Source of the DNA: Pseudomonas brassicacearum
Lineage (GTDB): Bacteria; Pseudomonadota; Gammaproteobacteria; Pseudomonadales; Pseudomonadaceae
Length of the DNA stretch: 64,000 nucleotides
Assembly (NCBI RefSeq): GCF_003732225.1
Contig: NZ_MOBJ01000034.1
Span: 372,001-436,000 of the forward strand
Reading direction: 5' to 3'
Every line of letters starts with the position of its first letter. The stretch's first letter is position 1. The notes under the pieces are model-generated. The model had not been told where the DNA came from. It saw nothing but the letters and a program-made list of their open reading frames with translations, and did not search any database. Both the position numbers and the translations under genes were made by a program. Positions 43,506 to 51,372 of this stretch are shown one piece after another.

Positions 43506-44366
43506 TCAGAGCAAACCAAGCTGCTCGGCGGCGGGCTCTCTGTATAGCTCAGGCAGGGCCGGCAAGCCAGGCAAACGCATCATCAACCGAGTATGAAAGC
43601 GTTGCGCCAGGGCGGCGGCCAGCAGGTTGTCGGCGGTGTGCAGGAAGATGTATGGCGTGCGGCCCTCTTCGATCCATTGGGCGATTTTCTCGACCCACGG
43701 CGTCAGGAACGAATCGTTGGCTTCAAGCACCGGATGACCGATGAAACGCACCTGTGGGAACTGGGTGAACGCCGCCGGGCGCGGTGGCACCTTGGGCTTT
43801 TTCGCTTGCGCGTGAAGCACCGAGGGTTCGCTTGACGTGCAACTGAACAGCGCCCGCGGATCAAGGCAAATGCGCTCCACACCACGATCCAGCAACAGCC
43901 GATTGAGCCTGCGCTCGGCATCGCCTTTGGCGAAGAAATCCCGATGCCGCACTTCGACCGCCAACGGCCGCTGCAAGCCATCGATGAACCCGGCCAACTC
44001 GGCCAGCCGTTGCGGGGTAAACGCCGTCGACAGCTGCAGCCAGAGCGGTGACACCCGCTCACCGAGCGGGCTGAGCAGTTGCACGAAGGTTTCGGCGGCG
44101 CTCAGTTGCTCGCGCAGGTCACCGCCGTGGCTGATGTCGCCGGGAAATTTGGCGGTAAAGCGAAAGTGTTCGGGCATCGTCTGCGCCCAGCGCTCTACCG
44201 TCGCCGGTGCAGGGCGCGCGTAGAACGTGGTGTTGCCTTCAACGGCGTTGAACACCTGCGAGTACAGACCGAGAAATTCGTTGGGACGGGCGCTTTGCGG
44301 ATACAGGTACTCGCGCCAGGCGTTTTCGCTCCAGGATGGGCAACCGAGGTAGTAAGGCAGCCGCAT
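43506..44366 (-). CDS. DUF72 family protein (YecE-like)
   Basis: TIM-barrel-like protein of 286 aa, starting MRLPYYLGCPSWSENAWREYLYP. The typical family stretches are AVEGNTTFYARP, FRFTAKFP and VEVRHRDFF. Biochemical function unknown. The start shares one base with the stop of the preceding 102-aa gene (TGATG), so the two are coupled; a 13-codon upstream extension is rejected. Confidence 0.9.
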   Translation of the reverse strand: MRLPYYLGCPSWSENAWREYLYPQSARPNEFLGLYSQVFNAVEGNTTFYARPAPATVERWAQTMPEHFRFTAKFPGDISHGGDLREQLSAAETFVQLLSPLGERVSPLWLQLSTAFTPQRLAELAGFIDGLQRPLAVEVRHRDFFAKGDAERRLNRLLLDRGVERICLDPRALFSCTSSEPSVLHAQAKKPKVPPRPAAFTQFPQVRFIGHPVLEANDSFLTPWVEKIAQWIEEGRTPYIFLHTADNLLAAALAQRFHTRLMMRLPGLPALPELYREPAAEQLGLL

Positions 44367-44674
44367 CAGATGTGCAGGTCGAGACCCAGCACTTCCATAT
44401 CCCAATCGACGAAAGCTGCGGTGCTCAGGTAGCTGGCCAGGGCCATCGCCACGCTTTTGCTCATGGCGCGGTGATAGATCATGTCCTGCTGACGGGCGGG
44501 GAGATTACTCAGACGTTGCGCAGAAGCCTTGGCGGCGCGGGCAGCCAGTTGCTCTTCAGAAGGAATCTCCAGCTCGCCATCGATATCCTCGAGGGACTCG
44601 TCCACCGACACATTGCCTTTGCGAGGCTTGCGCTTGATGGGGTAGGACTGAGAGGAAAAACCGTCTATGCGCAT
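44366..44674 (-). CDS. Conserved hypothetical protein, 102 aa
   Basis: Charged, probably helical protein starting MRIDGFSSQSYPIKRKPRKG and ending DWDMEVLGLDLHI. The mid part (SEEQLAARAAKASAQRLSNL) may be a coiled coil. A short hydrophobic segment (SVAMALASYLSTAAFV) is not clearly a membrane helix. Coupled to the DUF72 gene. No function recognised. Confidence 0.78.
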   Translation of the reverse strand: MRIDGFSSQSYPIKRKPRKGNVSVDESLEDIDGELEIPSEEQLAARAAKASAQRLSNLPARQQDMIYHRAMSKSVAMALASYLSTAAFVDWDMEVLGLDLHI

Positions 44675-44820
44675 ACGTACAAGCTCGCTATCGATGATGG
44701 CAATTTAGCGGCACTTACCGGTGTGCGCAAACTCCCAAGTGATAACTAGAGCACAGAAACCGGAAAAGGTTTAAAAGCGCGGCGTAGAAACTGACGATTG
44801 GCAGCGTTACGCAGATCGCA

Positions 44821-44884
44821 TTCGCGAGCAAGCTCGCTCCCACAGGTACAGTGGTGCTCTTGTGGGAGCGAGCTTGCTCGCGAA
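44821..44884. repeat. REPIN-like pair, family A (copy 8, arms reversed)
   Basis: Two inward-facing REP cores lie in the 232-bp gap between the tsaB stop and the hypothetical gene start. The rest of the gap (44675-44820) holds nothing else that I can support except the presumed promoter of the 102-aa gene. Confidence 0.88.
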
Positions 44885-44906
44885 TGGGACAACTCGGTAT
44901 CGCAAA

Positions 44907-45581
44907 TTACCGGGCCTTGGGGGTCGCCACTTTATCGCGCAGGTAAACCGGTTGCGCGTCGTCCGCCGGGATGCCTTCGCCGCGCTCCCAGGCGAAACGG
45001 GCCAGGGTCAGCAAGTCTTCGGCGTGAGGCAGCATGCCAGCGTCCTGGCCGGTCAGCTTGACCGCGATTCGCTCGCCATAGCCCCAACCGGTGCCCGCGC
45101 CGAACCAGTCGCCCGTGGCATCTGCCGGCAGTGCTGCAACTTCCGGCGGCAATACCGCTTCAGCCCCCACCAGACGCATTTCACCGGCCGTTTCGCGGTA
45201 GCAGCCCCAATAGACTTCATCCATCCGTGCATCGATGGCCGCCGCGACCTGGCGTGCACCGTGCTCACGCAGTGCGCGCTGCGCCAGCACCGCCAGGTTG
45301 GACACCGGCAACACCGGACGCTCCAGAGCAAACGCCAGGCCTTGAACCACGCCAATGGCTATTCGCACGCCAGTGAACGCACCCGGACCGCGACCAAAGG
45401 CAATCGCGTCGACCGCCTGCAAGGTAGTGCCCGCATCAGCCAGCAACTGCTGGATCATCGGCAACAACTTCTGCGCATGCAGGCGCGGGATCACCTCGTA
45501 ATGGCTCGTGACCTTGCCGTCATGCAGCAAGGCAACGGAGCAAGCTTCAGTCGCGGTGTCCAGGGCCAGCAAGGTGCTCAT
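44907..45581 (-). CDS. tsaB: tRNA N6-threonylcarbamoyladenosine complex subunit TsaB
   Basis: Partner of TsaD and TsaE in t6A formation at position 37 of ANN-decoding tRNAs. The 224-aa product from MSTLLALDTATEACSVALL has the ASKHA fold sequence including FGRGPGAFTGVRIAIG, and lacks the metal-ligand HxxxH of TsaD. A longer in-frame start at 45641 overlaps the terminator and is rejected. It follows adk after a terminator. Confidence 0.93.
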   Translation of the reverse strand: MSTLLALDTATEACSVALLHDGKVTSHYEVIPRLHAQKLLPMIQQLLADAGTTLQAVDAIAFGRGPGAFTGVRIAIGVVQGLAFALERPVLPVSNLAVLAQRALREHGARQVAAAIDARMDEVYWGCYRETAGEMRLVGAEAVLPPEVAALPADATGDWFGAGTGWGYGERIAVKLTGQDAGMLPHAEDLLTLARFAWERGEGIPADDAQPVYLRDKVATPKAR

Positions 45582-45629
45582 CGATGTTTCCGTCAGAGAG
45601 GTAGAAAAAAGTGCGCCAGTATAAACAAC

Positions 45630-45651
45630 AACGGCCCGCAAGCGGGCCGTT
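45630..45651 (-). terminator. Hairpin terminator after adk
   Basis: A perfect 10-bp stem AACGGCCCGC/GCGGGCCGTT with a 2-nt centre lies 23 bp after the adk stop. T-rich sequence (GTTGTTGTTT) follows on the minus strand. Confidence 0.7.
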
Positions 45652-45674
45652 GAAGGTAAAGCAAATCAGCTTTC

Positions 45675-46322
45675 TCAGCTCAGCGCTTCAAGCACTTTGC
45701 CGGTGATCGCTTCAACCGAGCCAACGCCCGCGATGTGGCTGTACTTCGGCTTGCCATGAGCTGCCGACAGCTGCTGGTAGAAATCCACCAGCGGCTTGGT
45801 CTGGGAATGGTAGACCGACAGACGATGACGCACGGTTTCTTCGGTGTCGTCTTTACGCTGCACCAGCGCTTCGCCAGTGATGTCGTCCTTGCCCGCGAGT
45901 TTCGGCGGATTGTAGACGGTGTGGTAAACGCGGCCGCTGGCTTCGTGTACACGACGACCGGCGATACGCTGAACGATTTCTTCGTCATCGACGGCGATTT
46001 CAACCACGTGATCCAGTTCTACACCAGCATCAACCAAGGCTTCAGCCTGAGGAATGGTGCGCGGGAAACCGTCGAACAGGAAACCATTGGCGCAATCAGG
46101 CTGGGCGATACGGTCCTTGACCAACGCGATGATCAGGTCATCGGAAACCAGGCCGCCCGCATCCATGATGCCCTTGGCTTTAATGCCCAGTTCGGTGCCA
46201 GCCTTGACCGCAGCACGCAGCATGTCGCCGGTGGAGATCTGTGGAATAGCAAATTTTTCAGTGATGAACTTAGCCTGAGTACCTTTACCGGCCCCGGGAG
46301 CTCCCAGCAGAATGACGCGCAT
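45675..46322 (-). CDS. adk: Adenylate kinase
   Basis: Interconverts ATP + AMP and 2 ADP. The 215-aa product from MRVILLGAPGAGKGTQAKF has the P-loop GAPGAGKGT at 7-15, the AMP-binding DGFPRTIPQA and a long LID (GRRVHEASGRVYHTVYNPP) without zinc cysteines. The ATG at 46322 is chosen against a much longer in-frame start at 46640 that overlaps ppc. Confidence 0.97.
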   Translation of the reverse strand: MRVILLGAPGAGKGTQAKFITEKFAIPQISTGDMLRAAVKAGTELGIKAKGIMDAGGLVSDDLIIALVKDRIAQPDCANGFLFDGFPRTIPQAEALVDAGVELDHVVEIAVDDEEIVQRIAGRRVHEASGRVYHTVYNPPKLAGKDDITGEALVQRKDDTEETVRHRLSVYHSQTKPLVDFYQQLSAAHGKPKYSHIAGVGSVEAITGKVLEALS

Positions 46323-46545
46323 CGATGTGCTCCTCAATTTTTTATTAATAAACGATCGGATTCGCCGCATGGGGCCAATCTTGAAAATAGGGTCGTGGGC
46401 CGCCCAAACGGCCAAAGGCTGATCAAGATACACAGCAGGCCCGGACCACACAAGCCGCCGAAAGTCGGAGGAACCCGCGCCTGTTACGCCCTGGCGACGA
46501 GGTGATCCAAGTCGCAACCCCATAACAAAGTGTCGCCTGACAACC

Positions 46546-46597
46546 GCGACCGGCCTCGGCGGACCGGTCGCTTGTCGCAGTAAAGCTGCCTGCGACA
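46546..46597 (-). terminator. Two tandem hairpins after ppc
   Basis: GCGACCGG/CCGGTCGC (46546-46571) and TGTCGCAG/CTGCGACA (46573-46597) form adjacent 8-bp stems starting 15 bp after the ppc stop. There is no strong T-tract, so they may slow decay or end transcription weakly. The rest of the gap up to adk (46323-46545) holds the presumed adk promoter. Confidence 0.5.
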
Positions 46598-46611
46598 CCC
46601 CGCAAAAGACC

Positions 46612-49242
46612 TTAGCCGGTATTTCGCAAGCCGGCGGCAATCCCCGCCACAGACACCAGCAACGCCTGTTCCACCGGGCTGCCCTGCGCCACTTCCGGCT
46701 GCCGCGAGCGGGCCAACAGTTCAGCCTGCAATAGATGTAGCGGGTCGAGGTAGGTGTTGCGCAAACGGATGAATTCCAGGGTATCAGGGCTATGGGCCAG
46801 CAGCTGCGACTGACCAGTCAGGCCCAGGACCACGGAACACGCCTGCGACAATAGGTCGCGTAAATGCACACCCAAAGGTAACAAATCAGGCGTAACCAAT
46901 CGCTCATCGTAGGACTGGGCGATGTCCGCGTCGGCCTTGGCCAGCACCATCTCCAGCATATCGATGCGTGTGCGGAAGAACGGCCATTGCTCACGCATCT
47001 GCGCCAGCAACTCGCCCTCGCCGCGCGCCAGTGCCTTGGTCAGCGCCGCTTCCCAACCAAGCCAGGCCGGCAGCATCAAACGGGTCTGGGTCCAGCCAAA
47101 GATCCATGGAATCGCCCGCAGGCTTTCGATCCCGCCAGCACGACGCTTGGCCGGACGGCTGCCGAGCGGTAGACGCCCCAGTTCCTGCTCGGGCGTGGAT
47201 TGACGGAAGTACTCGACGAACTGCGGATTTTCCCGCACCACCGCGCGATAAGCGCTGACGCCATCGGCCGCCAATTCATCCATCAAGCCGCGCCACGCGG
47301 GTTCCGGCGGCGGAGGCGGCAATAACGTGGCTTCCAGCACGGCGGCCAGGTACAGGTTGAGGTTTTGCTCGGCGATGTCTGGCAGACCGAATTTGAAACG
47401 AATCATTTCCCCCTGCTCGGTGGTGCGGAATCGCCCGGCCACCGAACCCGGCGGCTGCGACAGAATCGCCGCGTGCGCCGGACCACCACCACGGCCCACG
47501 GTGCCACCGCGACCGTGGAACAACAGCAGCTCCACTTGTTGCTCGCGGCAGATATCCACCAAGCGCTCCTGCGCCCGATACTGAGCCCAGGCTGCCGCCG
47601 TGGTGCCGGCATCCTTGGCCGAGTCGGAATAGCCGATCATCACTTCCTGCGGGCCCTGCAAACGCGAGCGATAGCCCGGCAGCAGCAACAGCTTCTCGAT
47701 CACCGGGCCAGCGTTGTCCAGGTCGGCAAGGGTTTCGAACAGCGGCACTACGCGCATTGGCCGCAGCACGCCGGCTTCTTTAAGCAGCAGCTGCACGGCG
47801 AGCACGTCCGAAGCAGCGCCGGCCATGGAGATCACATAGGAACCCAACGACGCCGCCGGTGCCGCCGCGATTTCGCGACAGGTCGCCAGGACTTCGGCGG
47901 TATCGGCCGAGGGTTTGAAATACGCTGGCAAGAGTGGCCGACGATTGTTCAACTCGCCCATCAAGAAACGAATACGCGCTTCCTCGTCCCAGTCTTCGTA
48001 GCGACCAAGCCCCAGATAATCGGTGATCTCAGTCATCGCCGCCGCATGCCGTGACGAGTCCTGACGCACATCCAGCCGCACCAGGAACAGGCCGAAGGTC
48101 ACCGCCCGACGCAGGCAATCCAGCAGCGGGCCGTCAGCGATCACGCCCATGCCGCATTCATGCAGCGACTGATAGCACAGCTCCAGTGGATCGAGCAGTT
48201 CGCGGTTGTTTTGCAGCACATCGGCCGATGCTGGCGTGGTTGCCGTCAAGGACGCCTGCGCCCAGTTGCGGGTCGCGCGCAGGCGTTCGCGCAGTTGCTT
48301 GAGCACCGCACGGTAAGGCTCGGCGCTATCCCCGGCCTTGGCCCGCAACTCGGTGCTGGCCTGCTGCATCGACAAATCGGCGGCCAACTGATCGACATCG
48401 CGCAGGTAAAGGTCAGCCGCCATCCAGCGCGCCAGCAGCAAGACTTCACGGGTCACCGCAGCGGTCACGTTCGGGTTGCCGTCACGGTCGCCGCCCATCC
48501 ACGAGGCGAAGCGAATCGGCGCCGCTTCCAGTGGTAAATGCAGGCCGGTGGCAGCGTGCAGGGCCTGATCGGCCTTGCGCAGGTAGTTGGGAATCGCCTG
48601 CCACAGCGAATGCTCGATCACCGCAAAGCCCCATTTGGCTTCATCGACCGGGGTTGGCCGGGTGCGGCGAATTTCTTCGGTGTGCCAGGCTTCGGCGATC
48701 AGACGCTGCAAACGCTGCTGAATCTGCTCGCGTTCGGCAGTCGTCAGGTCACGGTGATCCTGCGCGGCCAGTTGCGCGGCAATCGCGTCGTATTTCTGGA
48801 TCAAGGTTCGGCGTGCAACTTCAGTCGGGTGCGCCGTCAGCACCAACTCGATCTCCAGCCGCCCCAATTGCCGCGCCAGCGCGTCGCTGCCATGCCCTTC
48901 AGCAAGCAGACGAGCGAGTAGTTCGGGCAACACCCGCGCCTCGAATGGCGCCGGCTGGGACTCTTCGCGGCGGTGAATCAACTGATATTGCTCGGCGATG
49001 TTCGCCAGGTTCAGAAACTGGTTGAACGCCCGCGCCACCGGCAGCAGTTCGTCTTCGCTCAACTGATTGAGGCTGGCACGCAGTTCAGCGTCCGTCGAAC
49101 CACGTCGGTCAGCCTTGGCACCTTTGCGGATCAACTCGATCTTGTCGAGAAAGCCATCCCCGTACTGTTCACGAATGGTGTTGCCCAACAACTCACCCAA
49201 CAGGTGAACATCCTCGCGCAAGCGTGCATCGATATCAGTCAT
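46612..49242 (-). CDS. ppc: Phosphoenolpyruvate carboxylase
   Basis: Anaplerotic enzyme that carboxylates PEP to oxaloacetate. The 876-aa product has the catalytic His in LVLTAHPTEVARRT near 137, the signature LFHGRGGTVGRGGGPAHAA and the C-terminal QALLVSVAGIAAGLRNTG. Typical length for proteobacteria. It is divergent from a small gene at 49437. Allosteric control by acetyl-CoA and aspartate is known for the family. Confidence 0.97.
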   Translation of the reverse strand: MTDIDARLREDVHLLGELLGNTIREQYGDGFLDKIELIRKGAKADRRGSTDAELRASLNQLSEDELLPVARAFNQFLNLANIAEQYQLIHRREESQPAPFEARVLPELLARLLAEGHGSDALARQLGRLEIELVLTAHPTEVARRTLIQKYDAIAAQLAAQDHRDLTTAEREQIQQRLQRLIAEAWHTEEIRRTRPTPVDEAKWGFAVIEHSLWQAIPNYLRKADQALHAATGLHLPLEAAPIRFASWMGGDRDGNPNVTAAVTREVLLLARWMAADLYLRDVDQLAADLSMQQASTELRAKAGDSAEPYRAVLKQLRERLRATRNWAQASLTATTPASADVLQNNRELLDPLELCYQSLHECGMGVIADGPLLDCLRRAVTFGLFLVRLDVRQDSSRHAAAMTEITDYLGLGRYEDWDEEARIRFLMGELNNRRPLLPAYFKPSADTAEVLATCREIAAAPAASLGSYVISMAGAASDVLAVQLLLKEAGVLRPMRVVPLFETLADLDNAGPVIEKLLLLPGYRSRLQGPQEVMIGYSDSAKDAGTTAAAWAQYRAQERLVDICREQQVELLLFHGRGGTVGRGGGPAHAAILSQPPGSVAGRFRTTEQGEMIRFKFGLPDIAEQNLNLYLAAVLEATLLPPPPPEPAWRGLMDELAADGVSAYRAVVRENPQFVEYFRQSTPEQELGRLPLGSRPAKRRAGGIESLRAIPWIFGWTQTRLMLPAWLGWEAALTKALARGEGELLAQMREQWPFFRTRIDMLEMVLAKADADIAQSYDERLVTPDLLPLGVHLRDLLSQACSVVLGLTGQSQLLAHSPDTLEFIRLRNTYLDPLHLLQAELLARSRQPEVAQGSPVEQALLVSVAGIAAGLRNTG

Positions 49243-49436
49243 CAGCAGTTCTCCAGCGAATGGCAGTCGACTTCAAGAGTGCCGCCCGCAGCGGCTTCTT
49301 ACAAGCAGTCGACGAATCGACTTTAAACCTTGAAGGTAAAGGCTAGTCTCAAAGGTAAGCCGTACAAAGGCCTGCCACCGGCCACGGCCGGACACTCATC
49401 ACATCCTGCCACGAGCAGGTGCTTATTGAGGTCATT

Positions 49437-49781
49437 ATGAAAATCCGTGAGCTAGCCCAACATTGGGAAGAAACCGCCAAAGGCCGTTTGACCAAGACCG
49501 GCTACACCATTCACCTGGACGTCGAAGCCGCGGCGCGGTTGGCGGCGATTACCGAGATGTACCCCAAACGCCACCCCGAAGAACTGCTGGGCGAACTGAT
49601 CGGTGCGGCGCTGGAAGAGCTCGAAGCAAGCTTCCCTTACGTCAAGGGCCAGCACGTGGTTGCGACTGACGAGGAAGGTGACCCGCTCTACGAAGACGTC
49701 GGCCCGACACCGCGTTTTCTCGAATTGTCGCGGCGCCACTTGCACGATTTATCGGCTCAGAGCGGCAAGCAAAAACACTGA
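49437..49781 (+). CDS. Conserved hypothetical protein, 114 aa
   Basis: Soluble protein from MKIRELAQHWEETAKGRL with a middle helix (EELLGELIGAALEELEA) and a compact C-terminus ending SAQSGKQKH. The ATG at 49437 follows GAGG. PAO1 is remembered to have a similar gene next to ppc, so it is probably conserved. A strong terminator follows. Function unknown. Confidence 0.82.
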   Translation: MKIRELAQHWEETAKGRLTKTGYTIHLDVEAAARLAAITEMYPKRHPEELLGELIGAALEELEASFPYVKGQHVVATDEEGDPLYEDVGPTPRFLELSRRHLHDLSAQSGKQKH

Positions 49782-49796
49782 GACAGCCTGTAACGC

Positions 49797-49826
49797 AAAA
49801 GCCCCGTCTGATAAGGCGGGGCTTTT
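49797..49826 (+). terminator. Rho-independent terminator
   Basis: A ten-bp stem AAAAGCCCCG/CGGGGCTTTT with a 10-nt loop is followed by GCTTTT. It starts 15 bp after the 114-aa gene. Confidence 0.88.
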
Positions 49827-49844
49827 GCTTTTCTGAAAATCAAC

Positions 49845-49947
49845 GGATCGCAGCCTTCGGCAGCTCCTACGGGAGATCGGCTTTTGCATTTTGAACATCA
49901 ACGGATCGCAACGGGACTTGTGCAGGAGCTGCCGCAGGCTGCGATCC
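49845..49947. repeat. REP family B pair (copy 3)
   Basis: Two family B arms in inward-facing order (GGATCGCAGCCTTCGGCAGC first, CAGGAGCTGCCGCAGGCTGC second) with about 50 bp between them. More diverged than copies 1 and 2. Confidence 0.8.
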
Positions 49948-49987
49948 TTGGGGCCGGCATGATCAAAGATCACAGCCCCCGCAGTGT

Positions 49988-50314
49988 TTATTGTTCGAGC
50001 TGCGGCGTCTCTTGCCCCATGCAGCGCACGGCTTTTTTCTGAGCGTTGACCAGCACACCGGTCAGGCCTTTCTGTTCAGTGTCGAACAGCACCAGCACCC
50101 CATCTATGCATTGCGCGACTTGCGGGGCCGGGTCCAGAGAGACTTTGTAGTCTTCGCCCGGTACGGTCTTGAGCATGGTGAATTCGTTGAGCAGCAACGC
50201 ATCTTCCGGTTTGGCGAAGTGCAGGTAGCCGTAGTACCACAGGCACGCGACAGTGCCGAGGATGCTGCAGATACCGGTGATGATCAGCGGGATGGCGTTA
50301 CGTTCTTCACTCAT
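49988..50314 (-). CDS. Hypothetical membrane-anchored protein, 108 aa
   Basis: Protein starting MSEERNAIPLIITGICSILG with one N-terminal membrane helix (about 8-28) and a periplasmic domain with two Cys (AQCIDGVLVLF; AVRCMGQE) that could form a disulfide. Its start overlaps the stop of the lipoprotein hydrolase gene (ATGA), so the two are coupled. No known family recognised. Confidence 0.78.
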   Translation of the reverse strand: MSEERNAIPLIITGICSILGTVACLWYYGYLHFAKPEDALLLNEFTMLKTVPGEDYKVSLDPAPQVAQCIDGVLVLFDTEQKGLTGVLVNAQKKAVRCMGQETPQLEQ

Positions 50315-51225
50315 TGCGGACTCTCTGGGGGTTCAACTTCTGAATTCGGGGGCGCAGGGTAATTGGGCGTTTCGCCCAAGCGGCGCAGACCGTTGAAGTG
50401 CTGCGGGTCTTCGAGAAAGCGCAGCATGACAGTGCGCCAGGTCGGGACGCCGAAGGTCTGCACGTGCCCGCCCCGGGTCAGTTGCAGGACCCGAGGCGGG
50501 GGCGCAGCTTGATACAGTCGGATGCCATTGGAAAGAGGCACGAGCGGATCGTCGATGCTGTGGTAGATCAATTTCGGCACGCCATTGAGCTGCGGCATCG
50601 CGTTGATCGCGCTGTCGGCGTCCGGCACCAGCCAGGACAGCGGCACCTGAAACGGCCAGGTCATCCACGACGTGCTCAGCGCAAACTGCCCGACATCCCG
50701 GTAACTGGCCGGCACGCCATCGAGGACCAGCGCCTTGAGCTGACGCTGACGCTCGGGGTGTTCAACCAGATAATGCACCGCCAGCGCACCGCCGAGGCTC
50801 TGGCCAAGGACGATCAGCGGTTTTCCCTGAACCTCGGGCGCCTGGTCCAGCCATTTGAATGCAGCGTCGATGTCTTGATAGATCGCCGGCAAGCTGGGTT
50901 TACCCTGCGACAGGCCATAACCGCGATAGTCCACCAGCAGCACCTGATAACCCTGCTTCGGCAGCCACCAGGTGGCGCCCAGATGCCCGGCGAGATTTCC
51001 GCCATTGCCGTGCAAATGCAACACCGTGCCCTTGACCGCCACGCCTTTTTTGGCCGGCAGCCACCAGGCGTTCAGTTTCAGGCCATCGGCGGTGGTCAGG
51101 GTGATGTCGCGGTACTCAAGCCCGGCTTTCTGCGGGGTAAACGGCAGACCGGGATCGGGGAAGAACAGCAAAGAGCTGCAACCGCCGAGGGTCAGGAGAA
51201 GGCAAAGAATGCCGAGGATTCTCAT
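50311..51225 (-). CDS. Alpha/beta hydrolase lipoprotein
   Basis: Protein of 304 aa with a lipobox (LLTLGGC, lipidated Cys about 16) and an alpha/beta-hydrolase fold. It has the HGNGG oxyanion-type motif (LHLHGNGGNLAG), the nucleophile elbow GQSLGG, an Asp in HSIDDPLVP and a His in RGGHVQTF. The signal anchors it in the membrane, facing the periplasm. The ATG at 51225 starts right at the signal peptide; a longer frame would read into a REP element. Substrate unknown. Confidence 0.85.
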   Translation of the reverse strand: MRILGILCLLLTLGGCSSLLFFPDPGLPFTPQKAGLEYRDITLTTADGLKLNAWWLPAKKGVAVKGTVLHLHGNGGNLAGHLGATWWLPKQGYQVLLVDYRGYGLSQGKPSLPAIYQDIDAAFKWLDQAPEVQGKPLIVLGQSLGGALAVHYLVEHPERQRQLKALVLDGVPASYRDVGQFALSTSWMTWPFQVPLSWLVPDADSAINAMPQLNGVPKLIYHSIDDPLVPLSNGIRLYQAAPPPRVLQLTRGGHVQTFGVPTWRTVMLRFLEDPQHFNGLRRLGETPNYPAPPNSEVEPPESPQ

Positions 51226-51265
51226 CCGTTGAAACCCCGCAAAAAAGGAGTTGAAACACACTACC

Positions 51266-51355
51266 TGTGGGAGCGAGCTTGCTCGCGATGGCGTTCTAAC
51301 ATTGAGCATTGATGTTGACTGTGACACCGCTATCGCGAGCAAGCTCGCTCCCACA
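51266..51355. repeat. REPIN-like pair, family A (copy 9)
   Basis: Two inverted REP cores. The spacer contains ATTGATGTTGACTGT, of the same class as copies 6 and 10. Confidence 0.9.
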
Positions 51356-51372
51356 TTTGGACGGCGTGATCC

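Noticed and set aside
46323..46640. Long N-terminal extension of adenylate kinase
   Set aside because: It would overlap the ppc 3' end and two hairpins; the ATG at 46322 gives the standard Adk start just before the P-loop.
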